This document shows positions 17,691-28,244 of a stretch of DNA of 64,000 nucleotides, one piece after another (positions within the stretch are counted from its first letter, which is position 1; each line of letters begins with the position of its first letter). A program made the translations under genes and the position numbers. The notes below the pieces were generated by a model that did not search any database, had not been told where the DNA came from, and worked only from the letters and a program-made list of their open reading frames with translations. The stretch is from Clostridia bacterium (GTDB taxonomy: Bacteria > Bacillota > Clostridia > Christensenellales > CAG-138), in NCBI GenBank assembly GCA_017416425.1, contig JAFQCL010000014.1, positions 1 to 64,000 on the forward strand, in the 5' to 3' direction.

Positions 17691-18047
17691 TTAGACTAGT
17701 ATACCTTCAACATGTACATTCACATTGCGTACACCAAGTCCAAGCATATCGTTAACATAATAACGCACGTTTGAAATGGTATTTTGTGCTACGGCATGTA
17801 TAGATATTCCATATGCAACTGTAACATAGATATCTATATCGACTTGTCCATTATTAAGAACCGGCGTAACCTTTACGCCACGTGAATGATTTGTGGTACC
17901 GACAATCTTAAAGATCATATCTTTCGCAGTCTTACCGTTCATTCCAACGATTCCGTAATTCTCAGATGCTACATATCCGACCAGAGCAGCTATTGCATCC
18001 TCATTAATCGCAATTTTTCCAAGTTCGTTCTCAATAATACCTGGCAT
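17691..18047 (-). CDS. Asp23/Gls24 (YloU-like) envelope-stress protein
   Basis: Asp23-family proteins are small, often membrane-peripheral proteins connected with envelope stress. The 118-residue protein shows the family pattern LGKIAINEDAIAALVGYVA at its start and the DIDIYVTVAYGISI and VNVHVEGI strands. The start is the ATG at 18045-18047, with a GGAGG site upstream. It precedes the FakA-type gene and recG, the standard order in Firmicutes, with about 135 bases between them. Confidence 0.9.
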   Translation of the reverse strand: MPGIIENELGKIAINEDAIAALVGYVASENYGIVGMNGKTAKDMIFKIVGTTNHSRGVKVTPVLNNGQVDIDIYVTVAYGISIHAVAQNTISNVRYYVNDMLGLGVRNVNVHVEGILV

Positions 18048-18090
18048 ACACGTACCTCCATTCATAATTTAGCGTTAATACTCTTTTAAT

Positions 18091-18141
18091 AGTTTATACT
18101 AGAGCTGGCATTTTTGCAAGCCAATTATTTCTTTTAATTGG
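18091..18141 (-). promoter_or_regulatory. Possible promoter and upstream palindrome of the asp23-fakA-recG unit
   Basis: On the minus strand, TTGCAA (18114-18119) and TAAACT (18091-18096) are spaced by 17 bases. Directly upstream, CCAATTA and TAATTGG (18121-18141) form a perfect 7-base inverted repeat with a 7-base spacer, a possible control site. Confidence 0.45.
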
Positions 18142-18186
18142 TTTTATCACAAATTTGTCGCATTTTCAAGGTAAAACAGAAAATAA

Positions 18187-18213
18187 GGGCGCCACAATCA
18201 AACAGCAGCACCC
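18187..18213 (-). terminator. Terminator of gap
   Basis: On the minus strand, GGGTGC pairs with GCGCCC (one G-U pair), followed by TTATTTTCTGTTTT. It lies about 20 bases after the gap stop codon. Confidence 0.65.
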
Positions 18214-18232
18214 TCAGAACTACATCTATGCT

Positions 18233-19267
<1,035 letters not shown>

Positions 19268-19279
19268 TTAGGTTTTTGA

Positions 19280-19318
19280 TATCATTATTATGATACAATA
19301 GCAGTATTCGATATTCAA
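19280..19318 (-). promoter_or_regulatory. Sigma-A promoter of gap, with an inverted repeat over the RNA start
   Basis: On the minus strand, TTGAAT (19313-19318) and TATCAT (19290-19295) are 17 bases apart. TATCAT, TATT, ATGATA (19280-19295) is a perfect inverted repeat including the -10 box. A longer hairpin with AAGCTT arms (about 19317-19341) overlaps the -35 box and may end the fau transcript. Confidence 0.65.
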
Positions 19319-19359
19319 GCTTGTTTTTTAAAAATAAGCTTCAAAAAAATTATACTTAT

Positions 19360-19944
19360 TTAGCTATTTTTATAGTATACATTTCCATTTCCTGTAATAA
19401 CGCAATCTACATATTCATCATGCGGTTCAAAAGGAATGCACTCCAAAAACTGACATGAAAAGCATATACCCAGCTTATACGCGGTAGTTTTAGAAAGCAA
19501 GCGATCATAAAATCCACCACCTCGCCCCATTCTTCCACAATAATGGTCATACCCGAGAGCGGGAACGATTATCAAATTAAGCTCATCCGGCCATACCAGC
19601 TTTGATTTTGAAGGAATTGGCTCCATTATACCATATCCATTCTTCTCCCATGCTTCGGCATCATTTGGAATGTAAAGGGTTAGCTCTCCGTTTTCCTCGC
19701 AGCGCGGGAACGCAACATATCCCCCATTTTCATGAACATGTTCAAAAAACTCAACGGGCGAACACTCCGTTTTCAGCGGCATGTAGGCCAGAGTCACACT
19801 CCCAGGGTTGATGGAGCAAAGCTCAATTGCTCTTTTACATACCATGCTGCTCTCATCTTGACGTTCATGTGCAGTCATGGCCTTAAGTTTTTGACGTATT
19901 TCTTCCCTCAAAAGCTTCTTCAAAAGCTTAGTATCGTTATTCAT
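19360..19944 (-). CDS. 5-formyltetrahydrofolate cyclo-ligase
   Basis: The enzyme uses ATP to turn 5-formyltetrahydrofolate into 5,10-methenyltetrahydrofolate, returning a stored folate to one-carbon metabolism. The 194 residues show the N-terminal KKLLREEIRQKL helix and LAYMPLKTECSP. The family signature GRMGRGGGFYDRLL, near residues 137-150, forms the ATP site. The start overlaps nothing; the amidohydrolase gene ends 23 bases upstream, so the two are probably co-transcribed. Length and motif agree with the YgfA/Fau family. Confidence 0.92.
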   Translation of the reverse strand: MNNDTKLLKKLLREEIRQKLKAMTAHERQDESSMVCKRAIELCSINPGSVTLAYMPLKTECSPVEFFEHVHENGGYVAFPRCEENGELTLYIPNDAEAWEKNGYGIMEPIPSKSKLVWPDELNLIIVPALGYDHYCGRMGRGGGFYDRLLSKTTAYKLGICFSCQFLECIPFEPHDEYVDCVITGNGNVYYKNS

Positions 19945-19967
19945 GCATCACCTTACACTTTTAGCTA

Positions 19968-21131
19968 TTACAGCTCTGAGTGTACAATTTTTCCGCTTAC
20001 AAGCGTCATTTGGCAGCGTGAACGCACATCAAGCGGGTGGCCGCTAAATATCGCTATATCCGCATCTTTACCAGGCTCAAGGCTTCCTACTCTATCATCT
20101 ATACCTGCTATCTTTGCGGCATTTATGGTGATACACTTAAGCGCGACTTCCTCCGGCAATCCCTCACGCACAGCGATTGCGGCACATACCGGCAGGTATT
20201 GTTGAGGGATAACAGGATGATCCGTCATCATCGCAAACTCAATACCGGCTTCATATAGCTTCCTCGGAGCTTCAAAGGTAAGATTTCTAAGCTCTATCTT
20301 GCTTCTGTCAGAAAGCAAAGGCCCTACTATAACTCCGCAACCTGTCTCGGCAATAGTATCCTTTAGAATATCTTTTATCATGTAGCCCTCTGTACAATGG
20401 TCGAGCGTAAACATGATATCAAACTCCTTTGCAATGCGGATCGCAGTAAGTATATCATCGGCACGATGAGCGTGTATTTTCAGGGGCATCTCACGCCTTA
20501 TTACCGGAAGGAGTGCTTCCTTTTTAAGATCCCTCTCGGGAAGCTTATCATCATCATTTGTAAGTCTAAGCTTCTTATCATACTCAACAGCGGCAGAAAG
20601 AGCAGTACGAAGCGTGCCTGCTATTGCCATGCGGGTCATAGGAGTTTTGCCGCTCTTTCCATAGCAACGCTTTGGGTTTTCACCAAATGCCGCTTTCATG
20701 GCTACCGGGTATTTTAATATCATATCCTCTACACTTTTTCCGTGAAGCTTTAAAGCGACAAATGTACCGCCTATTACGTTCGCGCTTCCGGGGCCTGTAA
20801 CCGCAGTTGTGACGCCGCCTGCCACAGCTTCCTTAAAACACCTGTCAAATGGATTTATAGCATCGATAGCTCTAAGCTCGGGCGTAGTAGGGCTTGTGAT
20901 CTCATTGCCATCCGAACCTTCAAATCCCATGCCATCCTCAAACATACCAATATGCGAATGTGCATCGATAATACCCGGCATGACGTATTTTCCAGTCATG
21001 TCAATGATCTCGGCATCCTGAAACGAAAGATTCTCACCCACTTGGACTATTTTTTCTCCATCGATTGCTACATCACCAACAAATGCAGGACGTTCCATCG
21101 TCAAAACAGTTGCATTTTTAAGTATAATCAT
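19968..21131 (-). CDS. Amidohydrolase of the imidazolonepropionase-related group
   Basis: This is a metal-dependent hydrolase of the amidohydrolase superfamily, most like the COG1228 group. The substrate is not known. The 387 residues have a small N-terminal beta domain (IILKNATVLTM), then the metal-binding PGIIDAHSHIG at about 52-62. Further likely metal ligands are KIHAHRADD near 218, DHCTEG near 243, and MMTDHPVIP near 296. The C-terminal TINAAKIAGIDDRVGSLEPGKDADI is typical of the superfamily. It probably shares an operon with the cyclo-ligase gene downstream. Confidence 0.85.
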   Translation of the reverse strand: MIILKNATVLTMERPAFVGDVAIDGEKIVQVGENLSFQDAEIIDMTGKYVMPGIIDAHSHIGMFEDGMGFEGSDGNEITSPTTPELRAIDAINPFDRCFKEAVAGGVTTAVTGPGSANVIGGTFVALKLHGKSVEDMILKYPVAMKAAFGENPKRCYGKSGKTPMTRMAIAGTLRTALSAAVEYDKKLRLTNDDDKLPERDLKKEALLPVIRREMPLKIHAHRADDILTAIRIAKEFDIMFTLDHCTEGYMIKDILKDTIAETGCGVIVGPLLSDRSKIELRNLTFEAPRKLYEAGIEFAMMTDHPVIPQQYLPVCAAIAVREGLPEEVALKCITINAAKIAGIDDRVGSLEPGKDADIAIFSGHPLDVRSRCQMTLVSGKIVHSEL

Positions 21132-21212
21132 AAGCTCTACCTCCGTTTTTTATTACATTTAATTATAGCATAAACATCCATGATTTACACAAGAAAGATA
21201 AGTGAAGCACAA

Positions 21213-21236
21213 AAAAAGAGGCTGATGCCCCTTTTT
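21213..21236 (-). terminator. Terminator of the second MATE gene
   Basis: On the minus strand, AAAAAGGGGC, loop ATCA, GCCTCTTTTT has a 10-base stem with one mismatch and ends in a T-run. It lies just after the MATE stop codon. Confidence 0.7.
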
Positions 21237-21242
21237 AATAGC

Positions 21243-22688
21243 TTAAATCGATAAATTCTCCATTTGCATATCAGGCAATGGGTTTATAAGTTTTTTCAGC
21301 GTTTTTATCAGAAGAAACGCACATACCGCAGTTGACACCACTTCAGCAATAGGATATGCAAACCAAACGCTCATAACATCACCCGTAAGAGTAGCTAAAA
21401 GGTATGCGGCGGGTAAAATAGTCACGATCTGCCTGAATATGGTAGTTATCATACTATACATGCCCTTTCCCGTACCCTGAAAAAGCGATCCACACATTAT
21501 GCTGAATGCGGCAAACGGGAAGCATATGCTTATCGTTCGAAGAGCCTGTGTTCCTATAGACATTAAGTTATCTTCAGCATTAAACAGCTTAAGCAGTATA
21601 TCCGGTATAAGCTGGAAGATCACAAGTCCGCACAGCATTATTATCATCGCTGATATAATTCCGAGCTTTAAAGCTTTTCTAACTCTAATCTTATTCCTTG
21701 CGCCAAAGTTAAACGCGATTATAGGCATAGTTCCAGAATTCAAACCAAATACAGGCATAAACACAAAGGACTGAAGTTTAAAATATACACCAAGCACAGC
21801 AACGGCAGTATCTCCGACTCCCGGACTTACCCCATTAAAGCTGGATAATATAGCATTAAGCGCAAGAGTAGTTACCGAGCTTATCGACTGCATAACTATT
21901 GCGGGAAGACCCACTCTATATATGTTTACAGCTATTTTGCCATCAAACTTAAACGCAGGAAGCTTACTTCCAAAAGCATCTTTAACTTTACCAAATACTT
22001 TGACATTTATTCCCTTTTCTTTTATAAGAAGTATGATCCCAAGTATCATGCCAACAAACTGGCCTGCCACCGTTGCTATAGCCGCACCCATAACTCCCAT
22101 AGCCGGAAAGCCTAAAAGACCAAATATAAGGATCGGATCCATCACAATATTTACCACTGCACCCGTAAGCTGAATAAACATGCTCGAGGTCGTTTTACCT
22201 ATAGATTGCATTATTTTTTCGCACATAGTCTGTATCATGGAGAAGATACAAAATGCCGATACAACTGTAAGGTAATCTTTGGCGTATTGCTGTATAGTTG
22301 TGTTATTAGTAAAACCTGCGGCAAGATCACCCAGCACAAAAAAGCCAATAATACCAAACATTATTCCGCTTATGATGGATAAAAAGAGGCCGTGACTTGC
22401 CGCTCGATCGGCTTCAAGCTTTTTCCCCTCACCCAATCTCCTAGATGCTAGCGAGCAGGTTCCGATTCCGGTACCAACAGCAACACCGGTTATAAGCATC
22501 TGAAAGGGAAAAGCCAGCGAAAGTGCAGTAAGGCCGGCCTCTCCATCAGGCAGCATTGAAATAAATACGCTATCCACTATGTTATAGAGTGCAAGTACAA
22601 GCATAGATATCATCATAGGCAATGACATCTTAAACATCAGTTTTCCAACAGGCTCATGACCCATTTTATTTCTCTTAAGTTCTTCCAT
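21243..22688 (-). CDS. MATE-family efflux protein (second copy)
   Basis: This 481-residue exporter has about twelve membrane helices. It begins MEELKRNKMGHEPVGKLMFK and continues with LPMMISMLVLALYNIVDSVF, the usual first helix of the clostridial branch. Sequences such as GVAVGTGIGTCSLASRRLGEG and GLNSGTMPIIAFNFGARNK are typical of MATE helices 2 and 8. It is distinct from the MATE at 10540 and belongs to another subgroup. No regulator is adjacent. Substrate unknown. Confidence 0.92.
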   Translation of the reverse strand: MEELKRNKMGHEPVGKLMFKMSLPMMISMLVLALYNIVDSVFISMLPDGEAGLTALSLAFPFQMLITGVAVGTGIGTCSLASRRLGEGKKLEADRAASHGLFLSIISGIMFGIIGFFVLGDLAAGFTNNTTIQQYAKDYLTVVSAFCIFSMIQTMCEKIMQSIGKTTSSMFIQLTGAVVNIVMDPILIFGLLGFPAMGVMGAAIATVAGQFVGMILGIILLIKEKGINVKVFGKVKDAFGSKLPAFKFDGKIAVNIYRVGLPAIVMQSISSVTTLALNAILSSFNGVSPGVGDTAVAVLGVYFKLQSFVFMPVFGLNSGTMPIIAFNFGARNKIRVRKALKLGIISAMIIMLCGLVIFQLIPDILLKLFNAEDNLMSIGTQALRTISICFPFAAFSIMCGSLFQGTGKGMYSMITTIFRQIVTILPAAYLLATLTGDVMSVWFAYPIAEVVSTAVCAFLLIKTLKKLINPLPDMQMENLSI

Positions 22689-22826
22689 CTATATCTCCAA
22701 GTAAAATAAGTTATCTGGCATTTTAACACATGATACACGTATTTTGTCATATATTTCGTTCAAAGCGCAAAATATGCTTCTTTAGGACTAAAGGTAGATA
22801 ATACTTTTTCTATAGTTACTCAAAAA

Positions 22827-22849
22827 GGACCCAAAGAAGCTTTGAGTCC
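22827..22849 (-). terminator. Terminator of fbp
   Basis: On the minus strand, GGACTCAAA pairs with TTTGGGTCC (one G-U pair), followed by TTTTTGAG. It lies about 20 bases beyond the fbp stop codon. Confidence 0.7.
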
Positions 22850-22870
22850 CCGGTGAGTCTTTACTTTTAA

Positions 22871-24838
22871 TCAGCCTTCATTAATAAGCCCATACTTATA
22901 TGCTTTGAGAAGGCATATAAGATCCTCTATCCTCTCCTTTATCACAGCGCCATTGTCGGTGTCGCCTACAAGCATTCTCTCAGGAAGGTTCTTAACTGCA
23001 ACATCACGAGTTGCCATATCCATCTCTGTAAACCTGAAATTGTTTGAAGGAAGCTGCTCATGCTCTACAACTCTAAGCCTTCTTGAGCTAAAGAACATTG
23101 TATAACCCGCAATTCCTGTCTGAGATTGATACGCTCTGCAGAAGCCTCCGTCTATCACCACTCGCCTGCCATTTGCCTTTACGGGAGTTTCGCCTTGCCT
23201 GGCTTTAACCGGTATATGCCCATTTACGATACATGAATATGACATATTCATGCCAAAATCTCGCAGTATCTTAAGCGCGAATGCTTCATCGTCACAATAG
23301 GAATAATACGCATTCTTAGGTTCTTTATGCGTTGCTTTATCATCTATAAGAGCACGTTCAAATGTTGTAATATGGCTTCTTCCAAATATAGGCGAATTTC
23401 TTCCGCACCAGAGGAACCACATAAAATCCCTGCCATAGGCCTTTGCTTGAGAGTCATGAGGCGCAAAAAACGCATTTCTTGCAGTCTTCTGAGCCCAATC
23501 AAGATACGCCCTTCCGGAAAGCTTTGTGCCATCGCAGTCAAACTCCATGTAGCTGCCATCCTCATTGCAAGGAATGCAGCCGTGGAAGAGGAGATTGCCA
23601 TTGCAGCAAAGGTATATGCTGCCCTCTGTATAGAGGAATCTAACATGATTTTGAAGCTTTTCACTGTTTTCAAAGGAAGCCGTTAATTGCTCTATCAGTA
23701 TCTGCTCCGCCTCGGAAAGCTTATTGGGATCAGCCGGGTCTATTGTCGGGAAATCCGTATCACGAAGAGGATAATTTTGGCCGTTTATCTCAAGCGTCAT
23801 ATCCTCATAGTTCACACGGCTAAGCATATCCCTATCCGCCATACCATACTCAGGATGTCTTGCTATAAGTTGACCCTCAAGTTTGCACTGTATTATAAAT
23901 ATGGCCTTATGCATGCGGGAGTAAAGGCTTGTATCCTTTGGCCTATAGTGCTCGGTGGGCATATTTCTCGGCTTGAATACATCCGCATCCATGCCTGAAT
24001 AATATTCCGATGCAAATAGCGCCAGCGGCAAAATATTTATGCCATATGCGTTCTCAAGCATATCCAGCGCGTCATACTGCAGGCAATTCTTAATGGCAGT
24101 AGCAACACAAACTTCACTACCGCAAGCTGCGCCCATCCACATTACATCGTGATTTCCCCACTGTATATCTACACTGTGGTGCTGCATCAGCCTGTCAAGT
24201 ATTACATCGGCGTGCGGTCCTCTGTCAAACATATCGCCTACGATATGCAGATGATCTACCGCCATTCGTTTAATAAGCGTACAAAGAGCTGTTATAAAGG
24301 CTTCGGCGCGATCCAGGTCGATTATGCTGGATATTATCCTTTCGTAGTACATATCCTTGTCTCTTCCTACGCCCTCTGCATGTATAAGTTCATCGATTAT
24401 ATACGCAAAGTCCTTCGGCAATGCCTTGCGAACCTTTGAACGTGAGTATTTTGAAGTGACCGCCCTGCATACCGCCAAAAGGCGATGCAGTGTTACCTTA
24501 TAAAAATCGCTCATATCAACGCCGGATTCAGCCATTTCATCCAGCTTTTGCTGGGGGTAATAGATGAGAAGCGCCAGTGCATTTCTTTCGCGCTCATCCA
24601 AGGAATTACCGAATACCAATTCGATCTTATCTCTTATAGCGCCCGAAGCATTATTAATCACATGTAAGAACGCCGTATGCTCACCGTGTATGTCGCTCAT
24701 AAAATGCTCTGTACCCTTAGGCAGATTACATATTGCACGAAGATTGATTATCTCCGAGCTTACGGTCTGAATGGTTGGATATTCCCTCGCAATCAGCGAA
24801 AGATACTTCAAGCTGCGTCCGCTTATATATTCCTCCAT
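22871..24838 (-). CDS. fbp: Fructose-1,6-bisphosphatase, class III
   Basis: This enzyme removes the 1-phosphate from fructose 1,6-bisphosphate in gluconeogenesis. The class III form is restricted mostly to Firmicutes and is built on a metallophosphoesterase fold, unrelated to the usual FBPase. The 655 residues match that class. Metal-binding motifs are SDIHGEH at 48-54, GDMFDRG at 201-207 and WGNHD at 227-231, with NGHIPVK in the C-terminal third. It is a single-gene unit with a promoter and terminator of its own. Confidence 0.95.
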   Translation of the reverse strand: MEEYISGRSLKYLSLIAREYPTIQTVSSEIINLRAICNLPKGTEHFMSDIHGEHTAFLHVINNASGAIRDKIELVFGNSLDERERNALALLIYYPQQKLDEMAESGVDMSDFYKVTLHRLLAVCRAVTSKYSRSKVRKALPKDFAYIIDELIHAEGVGRDKDMYYERIISSIIDLDRAEAFITALCTLIKRMAVDHLHIVGDMFDRGPHADVILDRLMQHHSVDIQWGNHDVMWMGAACGSEVCVATAIKNCLQYDALDMLENAYGINILPLALFASEYYSGMDADVFKPRNMPTEHYRPKDTSLYSRMHKAIFIIQCKLEGQLIARHPEYGMADRDMLSRVNYEDMTLEINGQNYPLRDTDFPTIDPADPNKLSEAEQILIEQLTASFENSEKLQNHVRFLYTEGSIYLCCNGNLLFHGCIPCNEDGSYMEFDCDGTKLSGRAYLDWAQKTARNAFFAPHDSQAKAYGRDFMWFLWCGRNSPIFGRSHITTFERALIDDKATHKEPKNAYYSYCDDEAFALKILRDFGMNMSYSCIVNGHIPVKARQGETPVKANGRRVVIDGGFCRAYQSQTGIAGYTMFFSSRRLRVVEHEQLPSNNFRFTEMDMATRDVAVKNLPERMLVGDTDNGAVIKERIEDLICLLKAYKYGLINEG

Positions 24839-24868
24839 ATAATACCTCCCATAGAATTTAATAAATTA

Positions 24869-24897
24869 ATTATAACTCCGGATAACTCTTTTTTAAA
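24869..24897 (-). promoter_or_regulatory. Probable promoter of fbp
   Basis: On the minus strand, a perfect TATAAT (24869-24874) is preceded after 17 bases by a weak TTTAAA (24892-24897). The GGGAGG ribosome-binding site follows before the start codon. Confidence 0.5.
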
Positions 24898-24954
24898 GCA
24901 CAAAAAACATATACTTCACAATCGATATTGATTTTTTTTACATTTATTATGCGA

Positions 24955-24983
24955 TTGACATTCACTTCCTTCCACGCTATCAT
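24955..24983 (+). promoter_or_regulatory. Sigma-A promoter of the QueG-like gene
   Basis: A perfect TTGACA (24955-24960) and TATCAT (24978-24983) are 17 bases apart. RNA would start near 24990, which rules against translation from the ATG at 24993. Confidence 0.75.
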
Positions 24984-25019
24984 GATACTTAAATGCAACA
25001 AGGAGTGTGTTACCTTAAA

Positions 25020-25865
25020 ATGAGCTTTTCTCGAAACGAGGATATCACAAGACTTTCACAGCAGGCCGGATTTAGGCATATTTATTTTTTGTATCATTCC
25101 GAAGAAAAGACTATAGTGCTTCTTGTTTTTCCCTATACGCCCTATAAGGATGATATCCATATCCCAGCAAACTATGTAGCCAATAACAGCTCGTATTTTT
25201 CAAAAAAAGAGCTAATAAACCTGCTATTTGAAAATGGCATAGAAGCAACGGATGTATTTGTGCCCATAAAGCCGCTTGCGGCAAAATATGGTGTCGGAAG
25301 CATATGCCTAAATGGGCTATTATGTATAAATGGTCTTGGTACACGCATGGCTATGCATACCCTTCTTATTGATTCAAGCATTTGCATGCCTGTCATATAT
25401 GATCATTCCAAAGAGCTTACCTGTGACAAATGCGGCGCCTGCATAGATGCGTGTCCTTTTGGAGCTATAAGCTTAAACGGGATTGATTATAAAAAATGTA
25501 TGCGCACATATATGAATGACGCCACACATTCCGATGCCGTAAAGGAAAATTTAACCACATATATGGGTTGTGAACGCTGCCAAGCCATATGCCATTTAAA
25601 CGAATGCGTAGGCTTTTGCGATGTTCCCGCACACATAAGCGATGCATTTGAGATTTCACGCCTTATAAGCGGTGATACAAAGGAGGCACGAAGACTTGTA
25701 GGTAAAAACTTTACGGGAAATGGCAAACTAACGGCAGAAGCAATAGTATTTGCCGCACGTGGTGGTCTTCTTACCAAGGAGCTGATTGCACTTGCCTCGG
25801 ATTCACCATTCGATGCCGTACACGATGCCTTACGCTGGGCAAAAGAGTATGCCTCTAAAGAATAA
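25020..25865 (+). CDS. Double 4Fe-4S protein related to epoxyqueuosine reductase QueG
   Basis: The C-terminal half carries two ferredoxin-like clusters: CDKCGACIDACPFGAI, and a second set beginning GCERCQAICHLNEC. This arrangement matches QueG, which reduces epoxyqueuosine to queuosine in tRNA. The N-terminal part (IVLLVFPY, then KYGVGSICLNGLL) is like QueG but shorter and divergent, so the true reaction may differ. I start at the ATG at 25020, with AAGGAG about 12 bases upstream (281 residues). The ATG nine codons earlier is almost at the predicted RNA start and lacks a ribosome-binding site. It is a single-gene unit, convergent with the dipeptidase. Confidence 0.75.
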   Translation: MSFSRNEDITRLSQQAGFRHIYFLYHSEEKTIVLLVFPYTPYKDDIHIPANYVANNSSYFSKKELINLLFENGIEATDVFVPIKPLAAKYGVGSICLNGLLCINGLGTRMAMHTLLIDSSICMPVIYDHSKELTCDKCGACIDACPFGAISLNGIDYKKCMRTYMNDATHSDAVKENLTTYMGCERCQAICHLNECVGFCDVPAHISDAFEISRLISGDTKEARRLVGKNFTGNGKLTAEAIVFAARGGLLTKELIALASDSPFDAVHDALRWAKEYASKE

Positions 25866-25903
25866 AAAACGAATGAGGTGTTATCTTCTTCTCATTCGTT
25901 TTT
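25865..25903. terminator. Bidirectional terminator between the QueG-like and dipeptidase genes
   Basis: AAAAACGAATGAG and CTCATTCGTTTTT form a perfect 13-base stem around a 13-base loop, with A and T runs serving both convergent genes. Confidence 0.85.
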
Positions 25904-25926
25904 GTTTTCTTAATTCAGTATAGGAA

Positions 25927-27294
25927 TTACTCCTCACAAGCAAGGGCGATTATAGCGTCCGCTATCATCCTCGTATTAAAATCAATATCTTCAAGCCTTA
26001 TACTCTCGTTAGGCATATGTATAAGAGCTGGAACACCGGGGCGCTCACAGCCAAACGCAACCGCATTGGGCACAGCGCGCGCATAGGTTCCTCCACCTAT
26101 CGCAAGAGGCTCAAGATACTCGCCCGTACGATTTGCATATACCTCAAGCAGCTTACTTACAAGCTCGCTGTCTCTTGATACAAAATGACCCGGCTGCAGG
26201 CTGGTATGAACCACATTGGTAACGCCGAATGCGTCATTAAGCTTGTTTATAACAGAATTCAGCTCAACGGATATCGGGATCCTCATATCCACAGTGAGAT
26301 TGAAACCGTTTTCATTCCAATCGATAATGCTGGGCGTCATCGTAGTCCTTCCGGATTCATCGGAGCTGTCTATTCCTACGGACTCTCCATGCATATCCAT
26401 CTTAAGAGCATCGTTTAGAGCAGCTATAATGCTTGCGTCTTGAGGTTGAAGCTCGATCTCTCTCAAAAGACAAAGCATGCCCTGAAGCGCGTTTTTGCCG
26501 ACATGAGGAGTAGAAGCATGACCTTCGACACCTATCACACGGATACCGACCTTATCTCCGTTTTTATCAACGGAGCAGTTAAAACCGGTCTTTTCGGCAA
26601 AGGCTTCTACTATTTTGCTTATGCTTTCAAAATTACCGACAAGCTCAGCTTCCACCTTACCGCATATTACGTTTCCTGCAGTACCGCCCTTTAGGCTTAT
26701 TGATGAGGGATATTCGCATGCATATGTTGCGTGCGCAATTCCTTTTTCCGAATTTACAAGAGGGTAGTCGGCATCCGGTGAAAAAGCAAGATCGGGCATT
26801 TTTTCATGTTCACCGTAGTGTTTCATGCAGCCCCAACCACTTTCCTCATTGCCGCCCAGCATTATACGCACTTTACGCTTCATCTTAAGACCGCACTCCT
26901 TTATAGCCGCAAGCGCATATATGGCTGAAACAGCAGGACCTTTATCGTCAAGGGTACCTCGGCCGTATAATATTCCGTCCTCAATTACCGCTTCATAAGG
27001 TGGATGCTTCCAACCTGTACCCTCCGGAACAACATCAACATGGCACATTATTCCAAGGACTTCTTCACCTTCGCCATAGTCGATAAGTCCGATATATCCA
27101 TCCATATTACGAGTCTCCATGCCATATTTCTTACCTATTGCAAGAGATGCTTCTATAGCTTTTGTAACATCTTCCCCAAAGGGTGCTCCAAGTGAAGGTT
27201 CTCCCTGCTTACTTGGTATGCGAACAAGCTCCTGAGTAGATTTTATGATCTCCTCCATATGCTTTGTGATCCAATTTTCAACATTAATTTTCAT
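25927..27294 (-). CDS. pepV: M20-family dipeptidase (PepV/Sapep type)
   Basis: PepV-type enzymes are metal-dependent exopeptidases that cut dipeptides in the cytoplasm. The 455 residues hold the metal ligands His85 and Asp87 in CHVDVVPEG, Asp116/117 in GRGTLDDKGP, the catalytic Glu150/151 in GGNEESGWG, and FSPDADYPL. A lid domain of about 200 residues follows. The start has a GGAGG site. It is followed downstream on the same strand by nothing close, and upstream by yitT (29 bases), so these may be co-transcribed with uppP. Confidence 0.9.
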   Translation of the reverse strand: MKINVENWITKHMEEIIKSTQELVRIPSKQGEPSLGAPFGEDVTKAIEASLAIGKKYGMETRNMDGYIGLIDYGEGEEVLGIMCHVDVVPEGTGWKHPPYEAVIEDGILYGRGTLDDKGPAVSAIYALAAIKECGLKMKRKVRIMLGGNEESGWGCMKHYGEHEKMPDLAFSPDADYPLVNSEKGIAHATYACEYPSSISLKGGTAGNVICGKVEAELVGNFESISKIVEAFAEKTGFNCSVDKNGDKVGIRVIGVEGHASTPHVGKNALQGMLCLLREIELQPQDASIIAALNDALKMDMHGESVGIDSSDESGRTTMTPSIIDWNENGFNLTVDMRIPISVELNSVINKLNDAFGVTNVVHTSLQPGHFVSRDSELVSKLLEVYANRTGEYLEPLAIGGGTYARAVPNAVAFGCERPGVPALIHMPNESIRLEDIDFNTRMIADAIIALACEE

Positions 27295-27322
27295 CTTAAA
27301 TTATCCCTCCAGATAAATTTTA

Positions 27323-28213
27323 TCAGTTAAGTGCGCCAAAGCCTCTACCGACAACTTCCTTTGTCTCAACTATTGAGAACAGAGCTACCGGATCATGCGA
27401 CTTTACGATACGTTTTAATGTCGCAAGCTCTGAAGTTTTTACGATGCAATAAACGATCTTCCTTTCAGCGCCTGTGTAGGCACCAACAGCAGGTATGTAT
27501 GTAACACCGCGGCGCATGCGCTTTAGAACATCAGGTGCTATTTCATCCCATTCTTCTGATATTATAAATACGGTAACAGTCCTATTAAAGCCCTCAAGCG
27601 CGTAATTAAAGGCTACATTGCACACAAATGCCGCAATAAGAGAGCAAAGCGCCAGTTCAACATCCTTTTTTACAATGCCGAGCAGGATCATTATAACGAC
27701 ATTAAGCATAATATTGATGGTTCCCATCTGGATGGATGATATCCTGCTGATTATGCACGATACGATGTCCATACCGCCCAAAGAGGCATCCCTTCTTACG
27801 ACGCAGGCGCCCGATATACCCACTATAGCTCCGCCGACAAATGCGGCGATCAATTCATTTTCAACCGCAAACCAGGATTGCGACATCACCGAAAGACCTT
27901 CCGTCATGGTAAGCGCGACCGTAAATACGATGGTACCTACGAAGCTGTGTATTATAAAGCGTTTACTCAAGTATTTAAGGCCGATTATACATGCGGGGAT
28001 GTTGAGCACAAGCAGCGTGACCCATGCGGGAAGCCCTATAGCATAATCAAGCAGAAGACCTATTCCGGTAAAACCTCCCGAAAGAAAACTATGCTGAACA
28101 TAAAATATATTTATGGCTGCTCCCTGTATAAATGAAACGAGGATTATGATCAATGTCGTGATTATATCCTCCTTCATCATAAACTTTTTCCTATCCAATT
28201 TGTTTTTTTCCAT
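27323..28213 (-). CDS. YitT-family membrane protein with DUF2179 domain
   Basis: The 296 residues have about five membrane helices in the first 210 positions (ITTLIIILVSFIQGAAINIF and YALGLP-like loops, with VRRDASLGGMDIVS as the family signature near 140). The cytoplasmic DUF2179 domain at the C-terminus includes RKIVYCIVKTSELATLKRIV. The function of YitT proteins is not established. It lies between uppP and pepV on the same strand with 31- and 29-base gaps. Confidence 0.9.
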   Translation of the reverse strand: MEKNKLDRKKFMMKEDIITTLIIILVSFIQGAAINIFYVQHSFLSGGFTGIGLLLDYAIGLPAWVTLLVLNIPACIIGLKYLSKRFIIHSFVGTIVFTVALTMTEGLSVMSQSWFAVENELIAAFVGGAIVGISGACVVRRDASLGGMDIVSCIISRISSIQMGTINIMLNVVIMILLGIVKKDVELALCSLIAAFVCNVAFNYALEGFNRTVTVFIISEEWDEIAPDVLKRMRRGVTYIPAVGAYTGAERKIVYCIVKTSELATLKRIVKSHDPVALFSIVETKEVVGRGFGALN

Positions 28214-28244
28214 TGTACTACCTCCGATTGTTATTTTATCTTAA